Part shown: positions 37,419 through 46,196 of the stretch, one piece after another | How the letters are laid out: each line of letters begins with the position of its first letter | Numbering within the stretch: the first letter of the stretch is position 1 | Source: Flavobacterium sp. JAD_PAG50586_2 | GTDB lineage: Bacteria > Bacteroidota > Bacteroidia > Flavobacteriales > Flavobacteriaceae | Length of the DNA: 64,000 bases | Direction of reading: 5' to 3' | Assembly: GCA_023213215.1 (NCBI GenBank) | Contig: CP096136.1 | Location: forward strand, 2,046,001-2,110,000 | Program-made: the position numbers and the translations under genes | The notes under the pieces: model-generated | Seen by the model: only the letters and a program-made list of their open reading frames with translations | Told to the model about the DNA's origin: nothing | Databases searched by the model: none

Positions 37419-38660
37419 TTATGCTATATTGTTACTGATCTGGTTCATTATGATAGCTGTTGCGCCTTTATTCATTTGGACAAAAGTGGAACAGATATGG
37501 CCTTTTTCATGTCGGATATCTTCATTTGAGATCAAATTGGAAAAAGCTTCATAAAGTTCATTCTGATTGGAAATAGAAAGGCAACCTTGCTGATGAACCA
37601 AAGCCACAGCTTCTGCAAAATGAGAGAAATTTGGTCCCACAATTATCGGAATCCCAAATGTAGCCGGTTCCAAAATATTGTGAACGCCTGGATTTCCGAA
37701 ACCTCCACCCACATAAGCTATATCTGCATAACTGTAGATTTTAGTCAGGATTCCGATGGTGTCTACGATTAATACATCGTAATCTGATAAATTGGTATTA
37801 TCCTTTTCTGAAAATAGTATGGTTTTCTTGGAAATTGAGTTTTTCAGTTCCTGAATTTGTTCAGGTTTGATATTGTGCGGTGCAATGATGAACTTCGCAT
37901 TCTCATTGGTTTGGTTAATGTAATTTACTAACAGGCTTTCGTCTTTTGGCCATGAACTTCCGATTACGATCGTGGTTGTATTATTCTTAAACTGCCTGAT
38001 AAAGTCTAATGAATTATCTCTTTCCAAAATAGCAACTACACGGTCAAAACGTGTGTCTCCTGAGATTTTTAAATTATTGAAACCCAAACTTTGCAGCAGC
38101 TTTTTCGAGCTTTCGTTTTGTACAAAAAAGTAATCAAATGTTTTTAAGGCATTTCGGTAAAATCCGCCATACCATTTGAAAAAAGCCTGATTCTCCCTGA
38201 AAATTCCCGAAATTAAATAAGTTCTGCTATTCCTTTTTTTTAGTTCATTCAGGTAATTGGGCCAAAATTCATATTTGATAAAGAACACCAGTTCAGGATG
38301 AACGAGTTCTAGGAATTTTTGCGCATTCGATTTTGTATCTAAAGGAAGGTAAACCGTAACATCAGAAATCGTATTGTTTTTTCGGACTTCATAGCCGGAA
38401 GGGGAAAAGAAAGTCACTACAATTTTATGAAGTGGATATTGAGTTTTGATTTTCTCCATCACAGGCAGGCCTTGTTCAAATTCCCCAAGCGAAGCAGCAT
38501 GAAACCAAATCGTCTTATCTTCCGGATTAATTTTACTGGCTAATGTTTGAAAAACTGTCTTTCTTCCGTCAACAAACAGCTTTATTTTAGGGCTGAAAAG
38601 TGCCATTAATTTCACAAGCTGTGAAGCTAAAAGCATCAATATATTGTATAGAAAAAGCAT
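37419..38660 (-). CDS. waaA: 3-deoxy-D-manno-octulosonic acid transferase
   Basis: A 413-residue GT30 glycosyltransferase. An N-terminal membrane anchor (FLYNILMLLASQLVKLMALF) is followed by the conserved FHAASLGEFEQGLPV, with the proposed catalytic Glu. The C-terminal Rossmann half has GSSWPKDE and AYVGGGFGNPGVHNILEPATFGIP. It adds Kdo to the lipid A precursor on the cytoplasmic face of the inner membrane. Length is normal. It is divergent from the aminotransferase gene. Confidence 0.92.
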   Translation of the reverse strand: MLFLYNILMLLASQLVKLMALFSPKIKLFVDGRKTVFQTLASKINPEDKTIWFHAASLGEFEQGLPVMEKIKTQYPLHKIVVTFFSPSGYEVRKNNTISDVTVYLPLDTKSNAQKFLELVHPELVFFIKYEFWPNYLNELKKRNSRTYLISGIFRENQAFFKWYGGFYRNALKTFDYFFVQNESSKKLLQSLGFNNLKISGDTRFDRVVAILERDNSLDFIRQFKNNTTTIVIGSSWPKDESLLVNYINQTNENAKFIIAPHNIKPEQIQELKNSISKKTILFSEKDNTNLSDYDVLIVDTIGILTKIYSYADIAYVGGGFGNPGVHNILEPATFGIPIIVGPNFSHFAEAVALVHQQGCLSISNQNELYEAFSNLISNEDIRHEKGHICSTFVQMNKGATAIIMNQISNNIA

Positions 38661-38754
38661 GCTGAAAAATTTGTTGGGCTAAAATACGTTTCTTTTGCGG
38701 AATAGGATATTCTACTTCAGAATTTCTTACTTTTGTGGCTCAAATTTCAGAATC

Positions 38755-39888
38755 ATGCGAAAAATACAAATGGTTGACTTAAAAGGTCAATACGAAAAAA
38801 TAAAAACTACAGTCGACGCTTCTATTCAGGAAGTTTTAGACACCACAACCTATATCAACGGGCCAAAAGTCCACGAATTTCAAAAAAACCTGGAAGAATA
38901 TCTGGATGTAAAACACGTAATTCCATGTGCCAATGGAACGGATGCTTTGCAGATCGCTATGATGGCATTGGGTTTAAAGCCCGGAGATGAAGTAATCACT
39001 GCTGATTTTACGTTTGCTGCAACAGTTGAGGTTATAGCTTTACTACAATTAACTCCTGTTTTAGTTGATGTCGATATTGTAAATATGAATATTTCCATTG
39101 ATGCCATAAAGAAAGCGATCACACCAAAAACAAAAGCGATTGTCCCAGTTCATTTGTTCGGAAGAGCAGCGAATATGGAAGCCATAATGCAAATTGCAAA
39201 CGAACATAATTTATTCGTAATCGAAGACAATGCACAAGCTATTGGTGCCAATTGTAATTTTTCTGATGGAAGCAGAAAAAAAGCAGGAACGATCGGACAC
39301 GTTTCATCAACCTCTTTCTTTCCTTCTAAAAATTTAGGGTGTTATGGTGATGGTGGTGCCATTTTTACTAATGATGATGCTTTGGCGCACACTATTCGTG
39401 GAATTGTAAATCACGGAATGTACGTTCGTTACCATCACGATGTGGTAGGTGTAAATTCGCGATTGGACAGCATTCAGGCGGCCGTATTGAATGCCAAATT
39501 GCCTTTGTTGGATAGTTATAATCAAGCCAGGCAAAATGCGGCACGAAAATATTCAGCTGCTTTTGAAGGACACCAAAATATCATTGCACCAACTATTTGC
39601 GATAACTGTGATTGCCACGTTTTTCACCAATATACACTACGAATTATAGGGGCAGATAGAGATGCCCTGATGCAGTATTTATTGGATAAAGGAATTCCAT
39701 GCGCCATTTATTACCCAATTCCTTTGCATTTACAAAAAGCCTATTTGGATTCACGATATAAAGAGGAGGATTTTACCATTACCAATCAATTGGTGAAAGA
39801 AGTGATCTCCCTTCCAATGCATACTGAGTTAGATGAAGAACAAATTAAGTTTATTACAGATAGCGTTTTAGAGTTTTTAAACAGATAA
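38755..39888 (+). CDS. DegT/DnrJ/EryC1/StrS-family sugar aminotransferase
   Basis: A 377-residue PLP enzyme. It begins MRKIQMVDLKGQYEKIK and carries CANGTDALQIAMMALGLKPG, HLFGRAANMEAIM, EDNAQAIGA and the PLP-lysine segment TSFFPSKNLGCYGDGGA. These are typical of nucleotide-sugar C3/C4 aminotransferases for LPS or capsule sugars. An in-frame ATG at 38695 would add 20 residues not typical of the family. galE follows 80 bp downstream, supporting a surface-polysaccharide role. The exact sugar is unknown. Confidence 0.88.
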   Translation: MRKIQMVDLKGQYEKIKTTVDASIQEVLDTTTYINGPKVHEFQKNLEEYLDVKHVIPCANGTDALQIAMMALGLKPGDEVITADFTFAATVEVIALLQLTPVLVDVDIVNMNISIDAIKKAITPKTKAIVPVHLFGRAANMEAIMQIANEHNLFVIEDNAQAIGANCNFSDGSRKKAGTIGHVSSTSFFPSKNLGCYGDGGAIFTNDDALAHTIRGIVNHGMYVRYHHDVVGVNSRLDSIQAAVLNAKLPLLDSYNQARQNAARKYSAAFEGHQNIIAPTICDNCDCHVFHQYTLRIIGADRDALMQYLLDKGIPCAIYYPIPLHLQKAYLDSRYKEEDFTITNQLVKEVISLPMHTELDEEQIKFITDSVLEFLNR

Positions 39889-39968
39889 AAGAGAATAGGC
39901 GAAGCGATGAGTGACAGTTTAGATTAACATCTATTATCTATCTGCCTATCATCTATAATCTCAAAAAT

Positions 39969-40982
39969 ATGAAAGTAGTAGTAACCGGAGGTTTAGGTTT
40001 TATTGGTTCACACACAGTGGTTGAACTGCAGAATGAAGGTTTTGAAGTGGTTGCGATTGATAATCTTTCTAATTCATCTGTGGATGTTCTGGATGGAATT
40101 GAGAAGATTACAGGTAAAAAACCAATTTTTGAAAACATCGATTTAAGGGATAAATCCGCAGTTCAGGATTTCTTTAAAAAGCATATTGATGTTGCCGGCG
40201 TAATTCATTTTGCGGCTTCAAAGGCAGTGGGAGAAAGTGTAGAAAATCCGTTACTGTATTACGAAAACAATATAAATACACTGATTTATCTTTTACAGGA
40301 AATGGTGAATTTACCACAGGCAAATTTTATTTTTAGTTCTTCCTGTACGGTTTACGGTCAAGCCAAAAATATGCCGATTACCGAAGACGCTTCAGTGCAG
40401 CCGGCGAATTCCCCTTACGGCAATACCAAACAAATTGGAGAGGAAATTATAAACGATGTTGCTAAAGTGAGCAATATAAATGCAGCATTACTGCGCTATT
40501 TTAATCCGATAGGTGCTCATGCCAGTGCTGAAATTGGAGAATTACCACTTGGAGTTCCGCAAAATTTAGTGCCTTTTATTACGCAGACCGCATTTGGTTT
40601 GCGAAATGAGCTTTCCGTTTATGGAAATGATTATGAAACAAATGACGGAACCTGTATCCGGGATTACATCCACGTAGTCGATTTGGCTAAAGCACACGTT
40701 ATCGCTTTGCAAAGATTATTGGAAAAACAAAATTTGGAAAAAGTGGAAATCTTTAATTTGGGAACCGGAACAGGAAGCTCAGTTATGGAAGTTATTACTG
40801 CTTTTGAAAAAGTCTCAGGACAAAAGCTACCCTATAAAATTGTTGCCCGAAGAAGTGGTGATGTAGTTACCGCTTATGCCAATACCGATAAAGCCAATAA
40901 CGTTTTAGGCTGGAAAGCTCAACTTTCCTTAGAAGACGCACTGATTTCTGCCTGGAAATGGGAACAGAAAGTGAGAAGTTAA
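39969..40982 (+). CDS. galE: UDP-glucose 4-epimerase
   Basis: A 337-residue short-chain dehydrogenase. It has TGGLGFIGSHTVVELQ (NAD-binding), the Ser of FSSSCTVYG, the catalytic YxxxK in SPYGNTK, and RYFNPIGAH, as in GalE. It interconverts UDP-glucose and UDP-galactose (possibly N-acetyl forms). It follows the sugar aminotransferase and ends at a strong terminator. Confidence 0.92.
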   Translation: MKVVVTGGLGFIGSHTVVELQNEGFEVVAIDNLSNSSVDVLDGIEKITGKKPIFENIDLRDKSAVQDFFKKHIDVAGVIHFAASKAVGESVENPLLYYENNINTLIYLLQEMVNLPQANFIFSSSCTVYGQAKNMPITEDASVQPANSPYGNTKQIGEEIINDVAKVSNINAALLRYFNPIGAHASAEIGELPLGVPQNLVPFITQTAFGLRNELSVYGNDYETNDGTCIRDYIHVVDLAKAHVIALQRLLEKQNLEKVEIFNLGTGTGSSVMEVITAFEKVSGQKLPYKIVARRSGDVVTAYANTDKANNVLGWKAQLSLEDALISAWKWEQKVRS

Positions 40983-41014
40983 AAAAAGCCCCGAATCATT
41001 TCGGGGCTTTTTTT
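40983..41014. terminator. Bidirectional terminator
   Basis: The stem AAAAAGCCCCGAA / TTTCGGGGCTTTTT lies between convergent galE and the small lipoprotein gene. Confidence 0.9.
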
Positions 41015-41018
41015 AAAT

Positions 41019-41276
41019 TTATTTCTTGACTGCTTCTTTTACTTTTTTAGCACCTTCTTCTACTTTTTCGGCCGCTTTTTTGGTTTTTGACTTTACCGAA
41101 TCTGCTACGTTGTCTATTTTTTGACCCAAAGTATCAATCTTTTGACTTAAGGTGTCTATTTTCTGTTCGACTTCATTTCCAACGGCGTCAGTTGCATCTT
41201 CTAATTTTTCTTTTGTTTTTTCCTGGCATGAAACTATTAGGGCCGCGAATGCCAATGATAAGATTATTTTTTTCAT
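41019..41276 (-). CDS. Small coiled-coil lipoprotein, 85 residues
   Basis: Lipoprotein signal MKKIILSLAFAALIVSCQ, then heptad repeats of the form KIDTLxQ (three copies) and a Lys/Glu/Ala tail (KKAAEKVEEGAKKVKEAV). It resembles short periplasmic coiled-coil lipoproteins such as Lpp, with no detectable homology claimed. Function unknown. Confidence 0.7.
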   Translation of the reverse strand: MKKIILSLAFAALIVSCQEKTKEKLEDATDAVGNEVEQKIDTLSQKIDTLGQKIDNVADSVKSKTKKAAEKVEEGAKKVKEAVKK

Positions 41277-41327
41277 TATGTTTATTGTTTTGAATTAGAA
41301 ATTTAAAATTACGAATTATCCATCAGT

Positions 41328-41711
41328 TTATAAAACCAGTTCTGCATATAATTTTTCAAAAGTCAAATCCAAATCAGAACTAAATCCGCTATGTGGCCTT
41401 GAAGTTTGAATGCTGGAACTTTTTATAGCACTAAGCCATCTAAAGCGTTCTGAAACTTCAAATAATGCTATTGGGCCGCCCTCCTTTAATCCTTTGCCGA
41501 TTTTTACAAAAGATTCGAGATTTTCCTTTAATTGACTCATGTCAAATTCCGAACAGATTGATATTATTTTTTCGGGTGCGATATGGAATTCAATACGCAG
41601 GTATTTTTGCCTTTTACAAAAAAGCATCAAACCAACATTGATAAATTCTTCGCGCTCTACCTTAGGCACAACACGAATAACGGCATATTCATATAAATGT
41701 TTTTCGTGCAT
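41328..41711 (-). CDS. DUF3037 domain-containing protein
   Basis: A 127-residue protein starting MHEKHLYEYAVIRVVPKVER with EEFINVGLMLFC, the DUF3037 hallmark. Its start overlaps the end of the HipA-like kinase gene by 23 nt, so they are co-translated. The pair occurs together in many Bacteroidota. Role unknown; it may be the partner of the kinase-like protein. Confidence 0.8.
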   Translation of the reverse strand: MHEKHLYEYAVIRVVPKVEREEFINVGLMLFCKRQKYLRIEFHIAPEKIISICSEFDMSQLKENLESFVKIGKGLKEGGPIALFEVSERFRWLSAIKSSSIQTSRPHSGFSSDLDLTFEKLYAELVL

Positions 41712-42468
41712 CCTGAGCTTGTTTTAAAAATATATCGGCATTGGCCAATCGTATTGACATAAATTGAAAATAAACTTCCCTGATTTCTTCCGGAGATATA
41801 TCACGGTCTTCCCAGTGCAACCAATCATCCGGAATTTGATTTACAATTTCCTTGAGAATATTATCATTTAATTTGTTTGTGAATTCAGCATGAGCCTTGT
41901 CAAGTTCTGTCGCTTTTGGTAGTAAAACATGATCTTTTATTAGGACAAAAGGCGTAATGGCATTCGCTTTCCAATTATCCCATGAATGATGAAAATAGAA
42001 AGCTGCACCGTGGTCAATCAGCCATAATTCCTTTTTCCATATAAGAAGATTAGTGTTTTTGAAAGTTCGGTCTACATTAGTAATAAAAGCATCCAGCCAA
42101 ACAATTTTTGAAGCCAATTCAGCCTCACAATTATTGCCCGTATCATAAGTTATTGCCCCGGAAAGATAATGCAATCCTAAATTCAAACCTTGACTAAATT
42201 GTAGTAAATCCTGAATTTCCTCATCTGCTTCAGTCCTTCCAAAAGCTTCATCCAGATTGGCAAATACTAATTCCGGAATTGGTAAGCCGAGAAATTTAGC
42301 AATCTGTCCACCAAGAAATTCGGCAATCAGTGCTTTTACCCCATGCCCAGCACCACGAAATTTTAAAACGTATTTAAAATCGTCATCTGCTTCTGCTAGT
42401 GCAGGCAAAGAGCCGCCTTCGCGAAGTGGTGTAATGTAGCGGATAACATTTACAGTTCGTAAATTCAT
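41689..42468 (-). CDS. HipA-like kinase family protein
   Basis: A 259-residue protein of the HipA_2 type. It has YVLKFRGAGHGVKALIAEFL (ATP-binding strand with Lys), WLDAFITNVDRTFKNTNLLI (catalytic-loop-like Asp/Asn) and LWLIDHGAAFYFHHSW (DFG-like). It lacks a HipB-type DNA-binding partner next to it; DUF3037 takes that place. A toxin role is not shown by sequence. Confidence 0.75.
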   Translation of the reverse strand: MNLRTVNVIRYITPLREGGSLPALAEADDDFKYVLKFRGAGHGVKALIAEFLGGQIAKFLGLPIPELVFANLDEAFGRTEADEEIQDLLQFSQGLNLGLHYLSGAITYDTGNNCEAELASKIVWLDAFITNVDRTFKNTNLLIWKKELWLIDHGAAFYFHHSWDNWKANAITPFVLIKDHVLLPKATELDKAHAEFTNKLNDNILKEIVNQIPDDWLHWEDRDISPEEIREVYFQFMSIRLANADIFLKQAQDARKTFI

Positions 42469-42500
42469 AAAATCAATCGTTCTTTTAACAAAGATATTCT

Positions 42501-42536
42501 AAAAAAACCTCATAAGGTAGCTTATGAGGAGATTTC
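42501..42536 (-). terminator. Terminator after fabD
   Basis: A 9-bp stem (CCTCATAAG / CTTATGAGG) with an A run on the left, between fabD and the HipA-like gene. Confidence 0.75.
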
Positions 42537-42560
42537 TATTTTAATTATGTGTGCTAAACC

Positions 42561-43433
42561 TTAAGCCGAAATGGTTTCCACTTCTTTGTCGATTTTGTTC
42601 ACCAATCCAACCAAAACCTTTCCTGGACCAACTTCGGTAAAACTTGTTGCCCCATCCTTAATCATTTGCTGTACCGATTGTGTCCATCTTACAGGAGCTG
42701 TCAATTGGATGATTAGGTTTTTCTTTATTTCATTCGGATCGGAAACGGCAGTAGCAGTAACATTTTGGTACACCGGACAGCTTGGCGTTGAAAAGTTTGT
42801 TGCTTCTATGGCTGCAGCCAGTTCTTCTCTTGCAGGTTCCATCATTGGTGAATGAAATGCACCTCCAACAGGTAAAATCAAGGCGCGTTTTGCTCCAGCT
42901 TCCTTCATTTTTTCGCAGGCAGTTTCAACAGCTTTATATTCGCCTGAAATTACCAATTGCCCGGGACAATTATAATTAGCAGCAACAACAACACCATCAA
43001 TTGATGCACAGATGTCTTCAACCATTTTGTCATCCAAACTCAAAACTGCGGCCATCGTACTTGGCGTAATTTCACAGGCTTTTTGCATTGCCAACGCTCT
43101 TTTTGAAACCAATCTTAGTGCATCTTCAAAAGACAATGTACCATTGGCAACCAAAGCTGAAAATTCTCCTAGCGAATGTCCGGCAACCATATCGGGGTTA
43201 AAAGGTTCCAAAGTCTTAGCTAAAATAACTGAATGTAGGAAAACAGCGGGTTGCGTAACCTTAGTTTCTCTCAGTTCTTCTGCTGTTCCTTCAAACATGA
43301 TATCAGTTATCCTGAATCCTAATATGTCATTGGCTTTTTCAAAAAGCTCTTTAGCTAAAGCGGAACTCTCATATAAATCCTTACCCATTCCGGTAAATTG
43401 TGCTCCTTGTCCGGGAAAAACGTATGCTTTCAT
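42561..43433 (-). CDS. fabD: Malonyl-CoA:ACP transacylase
   Basis: A 290-residue acyltransferase beginning MKAYVFPGQGAQFTGMGKDL. It carries the catalytic GHSLGEFSA (Ser), AFHSPMM (His) and the Gln of PGQG. It transfers malonyl from CoA to the acyl carrier protein to feed fatty-acid elongation. Length is normal. It appears to be transcribed alone, followed by a terminator. Confidence 0.95.
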   Translation of the reverse strand: MKAYVFPGQGAQFTGMGKDLYESSALAKELFEKANDILGFRITDIMFEGTAEELRETKVTQPAVFLHSVILAKTLEPFNPDMVAGHSLGEFSALVANGTLSFEDALRLVSKRALAMQKACEITPSTMAAVLSLDDKMVEDICASIDGVVVAANYNCPGQLVISGEYKAVETACEKMKEAGAKRALILPVGGAFHSPMMEPAREELAAAIEATNFSTPSCPVYQNVTATAVSDPNEIKKNLIIQLTAPVRWTQSVQQMIKDGATSFTEVGPGKVLVGLVNKIDKEVETISA

Positions 43434-43478
43434 CTGCTGTTGTCTGTTTGGTTAAAATTATTAATCCCGAAATAGTCT

Positions 43479-43868
43479 TTAATTTGCTTCAACGGTATAC
43501 TCTACTACACCAGATGCCGTGCTGTTGGCAGGAACAGTCAGGTCAAAATTTGCCTTAGACACACCATCAACATAAATTATCAGTTTGTAGATTTTATTGC
43601 TTGCTGTTGTGTTGCTTGCAGCTACTTGTAGTTTGGCATCAAAAGGCAAAAGATTGATATCTAGTTTTCGGGTATCTCCGCCGTTAGCAAAATCTTGAGG
43701 ATCTGCTACGGTAATTGTACCGCCAATTACATCATATTTGATCTGTGTAATGGAGTTGTCAAAACCGCTGATTTGGTATTTTACACTTGCCAAAGGATCG
43801 TCATTGGTACAAGAAATAGTAAGGATAGTGAACAAGAAAACGGAAAATAATACTTTTAGATTTTTCAT
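43479..43868 (-). CDS. Putative exported lipoprotein, 129 residues
   Basis: Starts MKNLKVLFSVFLFTILTISC, a lipoprotein signal with the Cys at position 20, followed by a beta-rich domain of about 105 residues. An ATG two codons upstream (43874) is also possible. No family recognised; it resembles small Ig-like Bacteroidota lipoproteins. Confidence 0.65.
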   Translation of the reverse strand: MKNLKVLFSVFLFTILTISCTNDDPLASVKYQISGFDNSITQIKYDVIGGTITVADPQDFANGGDTRKLDINLLPFDAKLQVAASNTTASNKIYKLIIYVDGVSKANFDLTVPANSTASGVVEYTVEAN

Positions 43869-43936
43869 AATCATTTTTTAAGGTTAACTTTTTTGTAGCC
43901 AATTAAGACACGGGCAAATTTAAAATAAAAACCTTT

Positions 43937-44470
43937 TTAAATGACAATTGAATCTATAATTTTCAGCAGTTCGTTTCTTAACTCCTCGTTGCTGATTTCG
44001 CCTTTTTCCACATCGAAATTCTGATTGAAACTAGGTAAAGAAAAACTTCCTTTTACGATTCCGCCCTGAAAAGGCATTCTTTTTACGGCAATGTCAAGTA
44101 CTGAACTTCCGCCTCTTGCTCCGGGTGAAGTTGCCAATAAAAGCATAGGTTTCTCCTGAAAAGTTTTGCTGTTGATGCGGGATGTCCAATCGAGGATATT
44201 TTTAAAGGCTGTTGTATAATTACCGTTGTTTTCGGCAAACGAGATAAGGATTAAATCTGCATCTCCAATTTTTTTATAAAAATCGTGTGCCAACTGTGGA
44301 AATCCATCTTTCTTTTCTCGGTCTTTCGAATAAATCGGCATTTCATAATCATTCAAATCCAAAAGATCGACAGTAGCATTTTTAAACTGTTTCGAGGCAT
44401 AAGAAGCCAGTTGTTTGTTGATGGAGTCGCTACTGTTAGAAGCGCCGAAGGCAAGTAATTTCTTTTTCAT
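43937..44470 (-). CDS. NAD(P)H-dependent FMN reductase family oxidoreductase
   Basis: A 177-residue flavodoxin-like protein starting MKKKLLAFGASNSSDSINKQ (phosphate-binding loop), with NGNYTTAFKNILDWTSR and LLLATSPGARGGSSV, typical of NADPH-dependent FMN reductases. It probably acts in the cytoplasm as a quinone or flavin reductase. It is the last gene of a run of five (pirin, acetyltransferase, OsmC, Fe-S protein, reductase) whose gaps are 11 bp or less. Confidence 0.82.
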   Translation of the reverse strand: MKKKLLAFGASNSSDSINKQLASYASKQFKNATVDLLDLNDYEMPIYSKDREKKDGFPQLAHDFYKKIGDADLILISFAENNGNYTTAFKNILDWTSRINSKTFQEKPMLLLATSPGARGGSSVLDIAVKRMPFQGGIVKGSFSLPSFNQNFDVEKGEISNEELRNELLKIIDSIVI

Positions 44471-44472
44471 TT

Positions 44473-44700
44473 TTATTGAGTGTTTAGATAATAGGTTAGT
44501 GCTCCAGACGGACATTTATTTATAGTTTCGATTATTTTTTCCGTAGAAGAACCTTCCGGAGTTATCCATGGCTTTTCTTTGGGTTTAAAAACATCGGGAT
44601 TGTTTTTTACGCACTGGGCGGCATGAATGCATTTCCCCGATTGCCAAACTATGGTTACCTCTCCGTTAGTGTATTCCTTTGTCAAGTTTTTCGAATCCAT
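44473..44700 (-). CDS. Fer4_19-type (4Fe-4S) mono-cluster protein
   Basis: A 75-residue protein. The cysteines in GKCIHAAQCVKN and NKCPSGALTYY, with VFKPKEKPWITPEG between them, match the divergent mono-cluster ferredoxin family often next to acetyltransferase or reductase genes. The start at MDSKNLTKEYTNGEV is favoured because the upstream extension overlaps OsmC. It may pass electrons to the neighbouring reductase (inference). Confidence 0.75.
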   Translation of the reverse strand: MDSKNLTKEYTNGEVTIVWQSGKCIHAAQCVKNNPDVFKPKEKPWITPEGSSTEKIIETINKCPSGALTYYLNTQ

Positions 44701-44702
44701 AA

Positions 44703-45110
44703 TTATAAGGCTGTATTGATGTTTATCCTGTTCTTCAGTATTTTTGAGATAGGGCATTTGTCGGCTATAATTAGCAGTCGTTCTTTTTGTTCGTCGCTTA
44801 CATTACCTGAAAAGGAAAGTGTTCTTGAAATTTTCGTCTCCAACTCGGGTGCTGATTCCTGAGCCATATTCAATGAAATCTTTATTTCGGGAATATCCCA
44901 TCCTTTTCTGTCGATATACATTCGAAGTGTTGACAAAGTACAGCCAGCCAAAGAGGCTAAGAAAGTCGAAAAAGGATCGGGGCCAATGTCATTACCGCCA
45001 AGGCTTTCCGGTTCATCCATTAACAATTTTCCATTGCGCCAGAAAATGGCACAAAGGTATTTCTGTGAGCCAATTGCTCCTTCAATGTTGTTTTCCAATA
45101 AATAATCCAT
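44703..45110 (-). CDS. OsmC family protein
   Basis: A 135-residue protein. The two redox Cys are in LASLAGCTLSTLRMY and IADKCPISKIL, the hallmark of OsmC/Ohr-like peroxidases that reduce organic hydroperoxides. Its ATG overlaps the stop of the preceding acetyltransferase, so it is translationally coupled. Confidence 0.85.
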   Translation of the reverse strand: MDYLLENNIEGAIGSQKYLCAIFWRNGKLLMDEPESLGGNDIGPDPFSTFLASLAGCTLSTLRMYIDRKGWDIPEIKISLNMAQESAPELETKISRTLSFSGNVSDEQKERLLIIADKCPISKILKNRININTAL

Positions 45111-45390
45111 TATAAGACGTCTCTAAAGTCTGGAACCTTATCAAAAACACTTTTGGCGAACGGACAAAGAGGAACAATCTTAATGTCGTTTTCGCGTGCC
45201 CATTCCACAGCTTTAGTTACCATCTTTTTACCAAACCCCTTACCTTCGTTTCCCGGATTTACTTCGGTATGGTCAATGATGATTTTGTTATCTCCAGCGA
45301 AAACAAAAGTCATTTTTGCTTCCTGATTTCCATCTACATCGATGTGGAAATATCCTTTTTACCATCGACTTCTAACTTTACGTCGCTCAT
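45110..45390 (-). CDS. GNAT-type acetyltransferase (NATD1/YjdJ-like), frameshifted
   Basis: After repair, about 93 residues: MSDVKLEVDGKGYFHIDVDG joined to KMTFVFAGDNKIIIDHTEV, then GNEGKGFGKKMVTKAVEWA (acetyl-CoA loop) and PLCPFAKSVF. This is the short GNAT family of NATD1. The frame breaks at 45357-45360: TTTT should be TTT (one extra base), or two bases are missing. The true start is the ATG at 45388-45390. It lies between pirin and OsmC in the operon. Confidence 0.75.
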
Positions 45391-45401
45391 AATTTCTTTA
45401 T

Positions 45402-46118
45402 TTATTGGTTCATCGGAACCTCCATTAGTAATATTTCTGCATCGGAAGTAGCTTCGAAACTTACTTTGCCGAAATCGGTAATCCCCAATCCGTCGCGTTG
45501 TTCTAACTCCTGTCCATCCACTTTTACGCTTCCCTTAATCACAAATACATATAAACCGTTGCCTTCTAATTTGCGATTGTAATCAAGTGAAAGCCCTTTA
45601 TCCAAATTAGCCATATGGAACCACGCATCCTGGTGGATCCAGACTCCGGCATCATCTGCATTTGGAGATAAAATCTGTTGGAATTTATTATGACGGTCTG
45701 ATGTGCCTAATGTTATTTGCTGGTAACGGGGTTGCACATTCCTTACTTTTGGGAAAACCCAAATCTGCAACAAATTTGTTCTTTTATCAGGATTGGGATT
45801 GAATTCGGAATGCTGTATTCCGGTTCCGGCACTCATTACCTGTACGTCACCGAATTTGATTATTTCCTCATTGCCCATGCTGTCTTTATGGGCCAAATCA
45901 CCTTCCAGTGGAATAGTGATGATTTCCATATTATCGTGTGGGTGTTTTCCAAATCCCATTCCGGCTGCAACGATATCGTCGTTTAGAACCCTTAATACGC
46001 CAAACTGCACTCTTTCCGGCTCGTAGTAGCTTGCGAAACTAAACGTGTGGTGTGCGTTTAACCAACCGTGGTCTGCGTGTCCACGAGTATTTGCTTTGTG
46101 TAAGACTGTATTTTTCAT
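45402..46118 (-). CDS. Pirin family protein
   Basis: A 238-residue bicupin. The N-terminal cupin has the metal-binding cluster HADHGWLNAHHTFSF and GFGKHPHDNMEIITIPLEG; also VMSAGTGIQHSEFN. Pirins are iron-binding and some show quercetin-dioxygenase activity; the role here is unknown. It is the first gene of the pirin-GNAT-OsmC-Fe-S-reductase run. A Crp/Fnr-type gene lies upstream in the same direction, so regulation by that protein is plausible but not shown. Confidence 0.88.
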   Translation of the reverse strand: MKNTVLHKANTRGHADHGWLNAHHTFSFASYYEPERVQFGVLRVLNDDIVAAGMGFGKHPHDNMEIITIPLEGDLAHKDSMGNEEIIKFGDVQVMSAGTGIQHSEFNPNPDKRTNLLQIWVFPKVRNVQPRYQQITLGTSDRHNKFQQILSPNADDAGVWIHQDAWFHMANLDKGLSLDYNRKLEGNGLYVFVIKGSVKVDGQELEQRDGLGITDFGKVSFEATSDAEILLMEVPMNQ

Positions 46119-46196
46119 AATGTTTAAATTTAATGATTATTATGATACAAATTTACGTTTGCAATAGGACGGAAGCACTTAATGTAGGTTAAGAAA

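Noticed and set aside
38695..38757. Upstream ATG of the aminotransferase as its start
   Set aside because: It adds 20 residues that do not fit the family, while MRKIQMVDLKGQYEK is a normal beginning.
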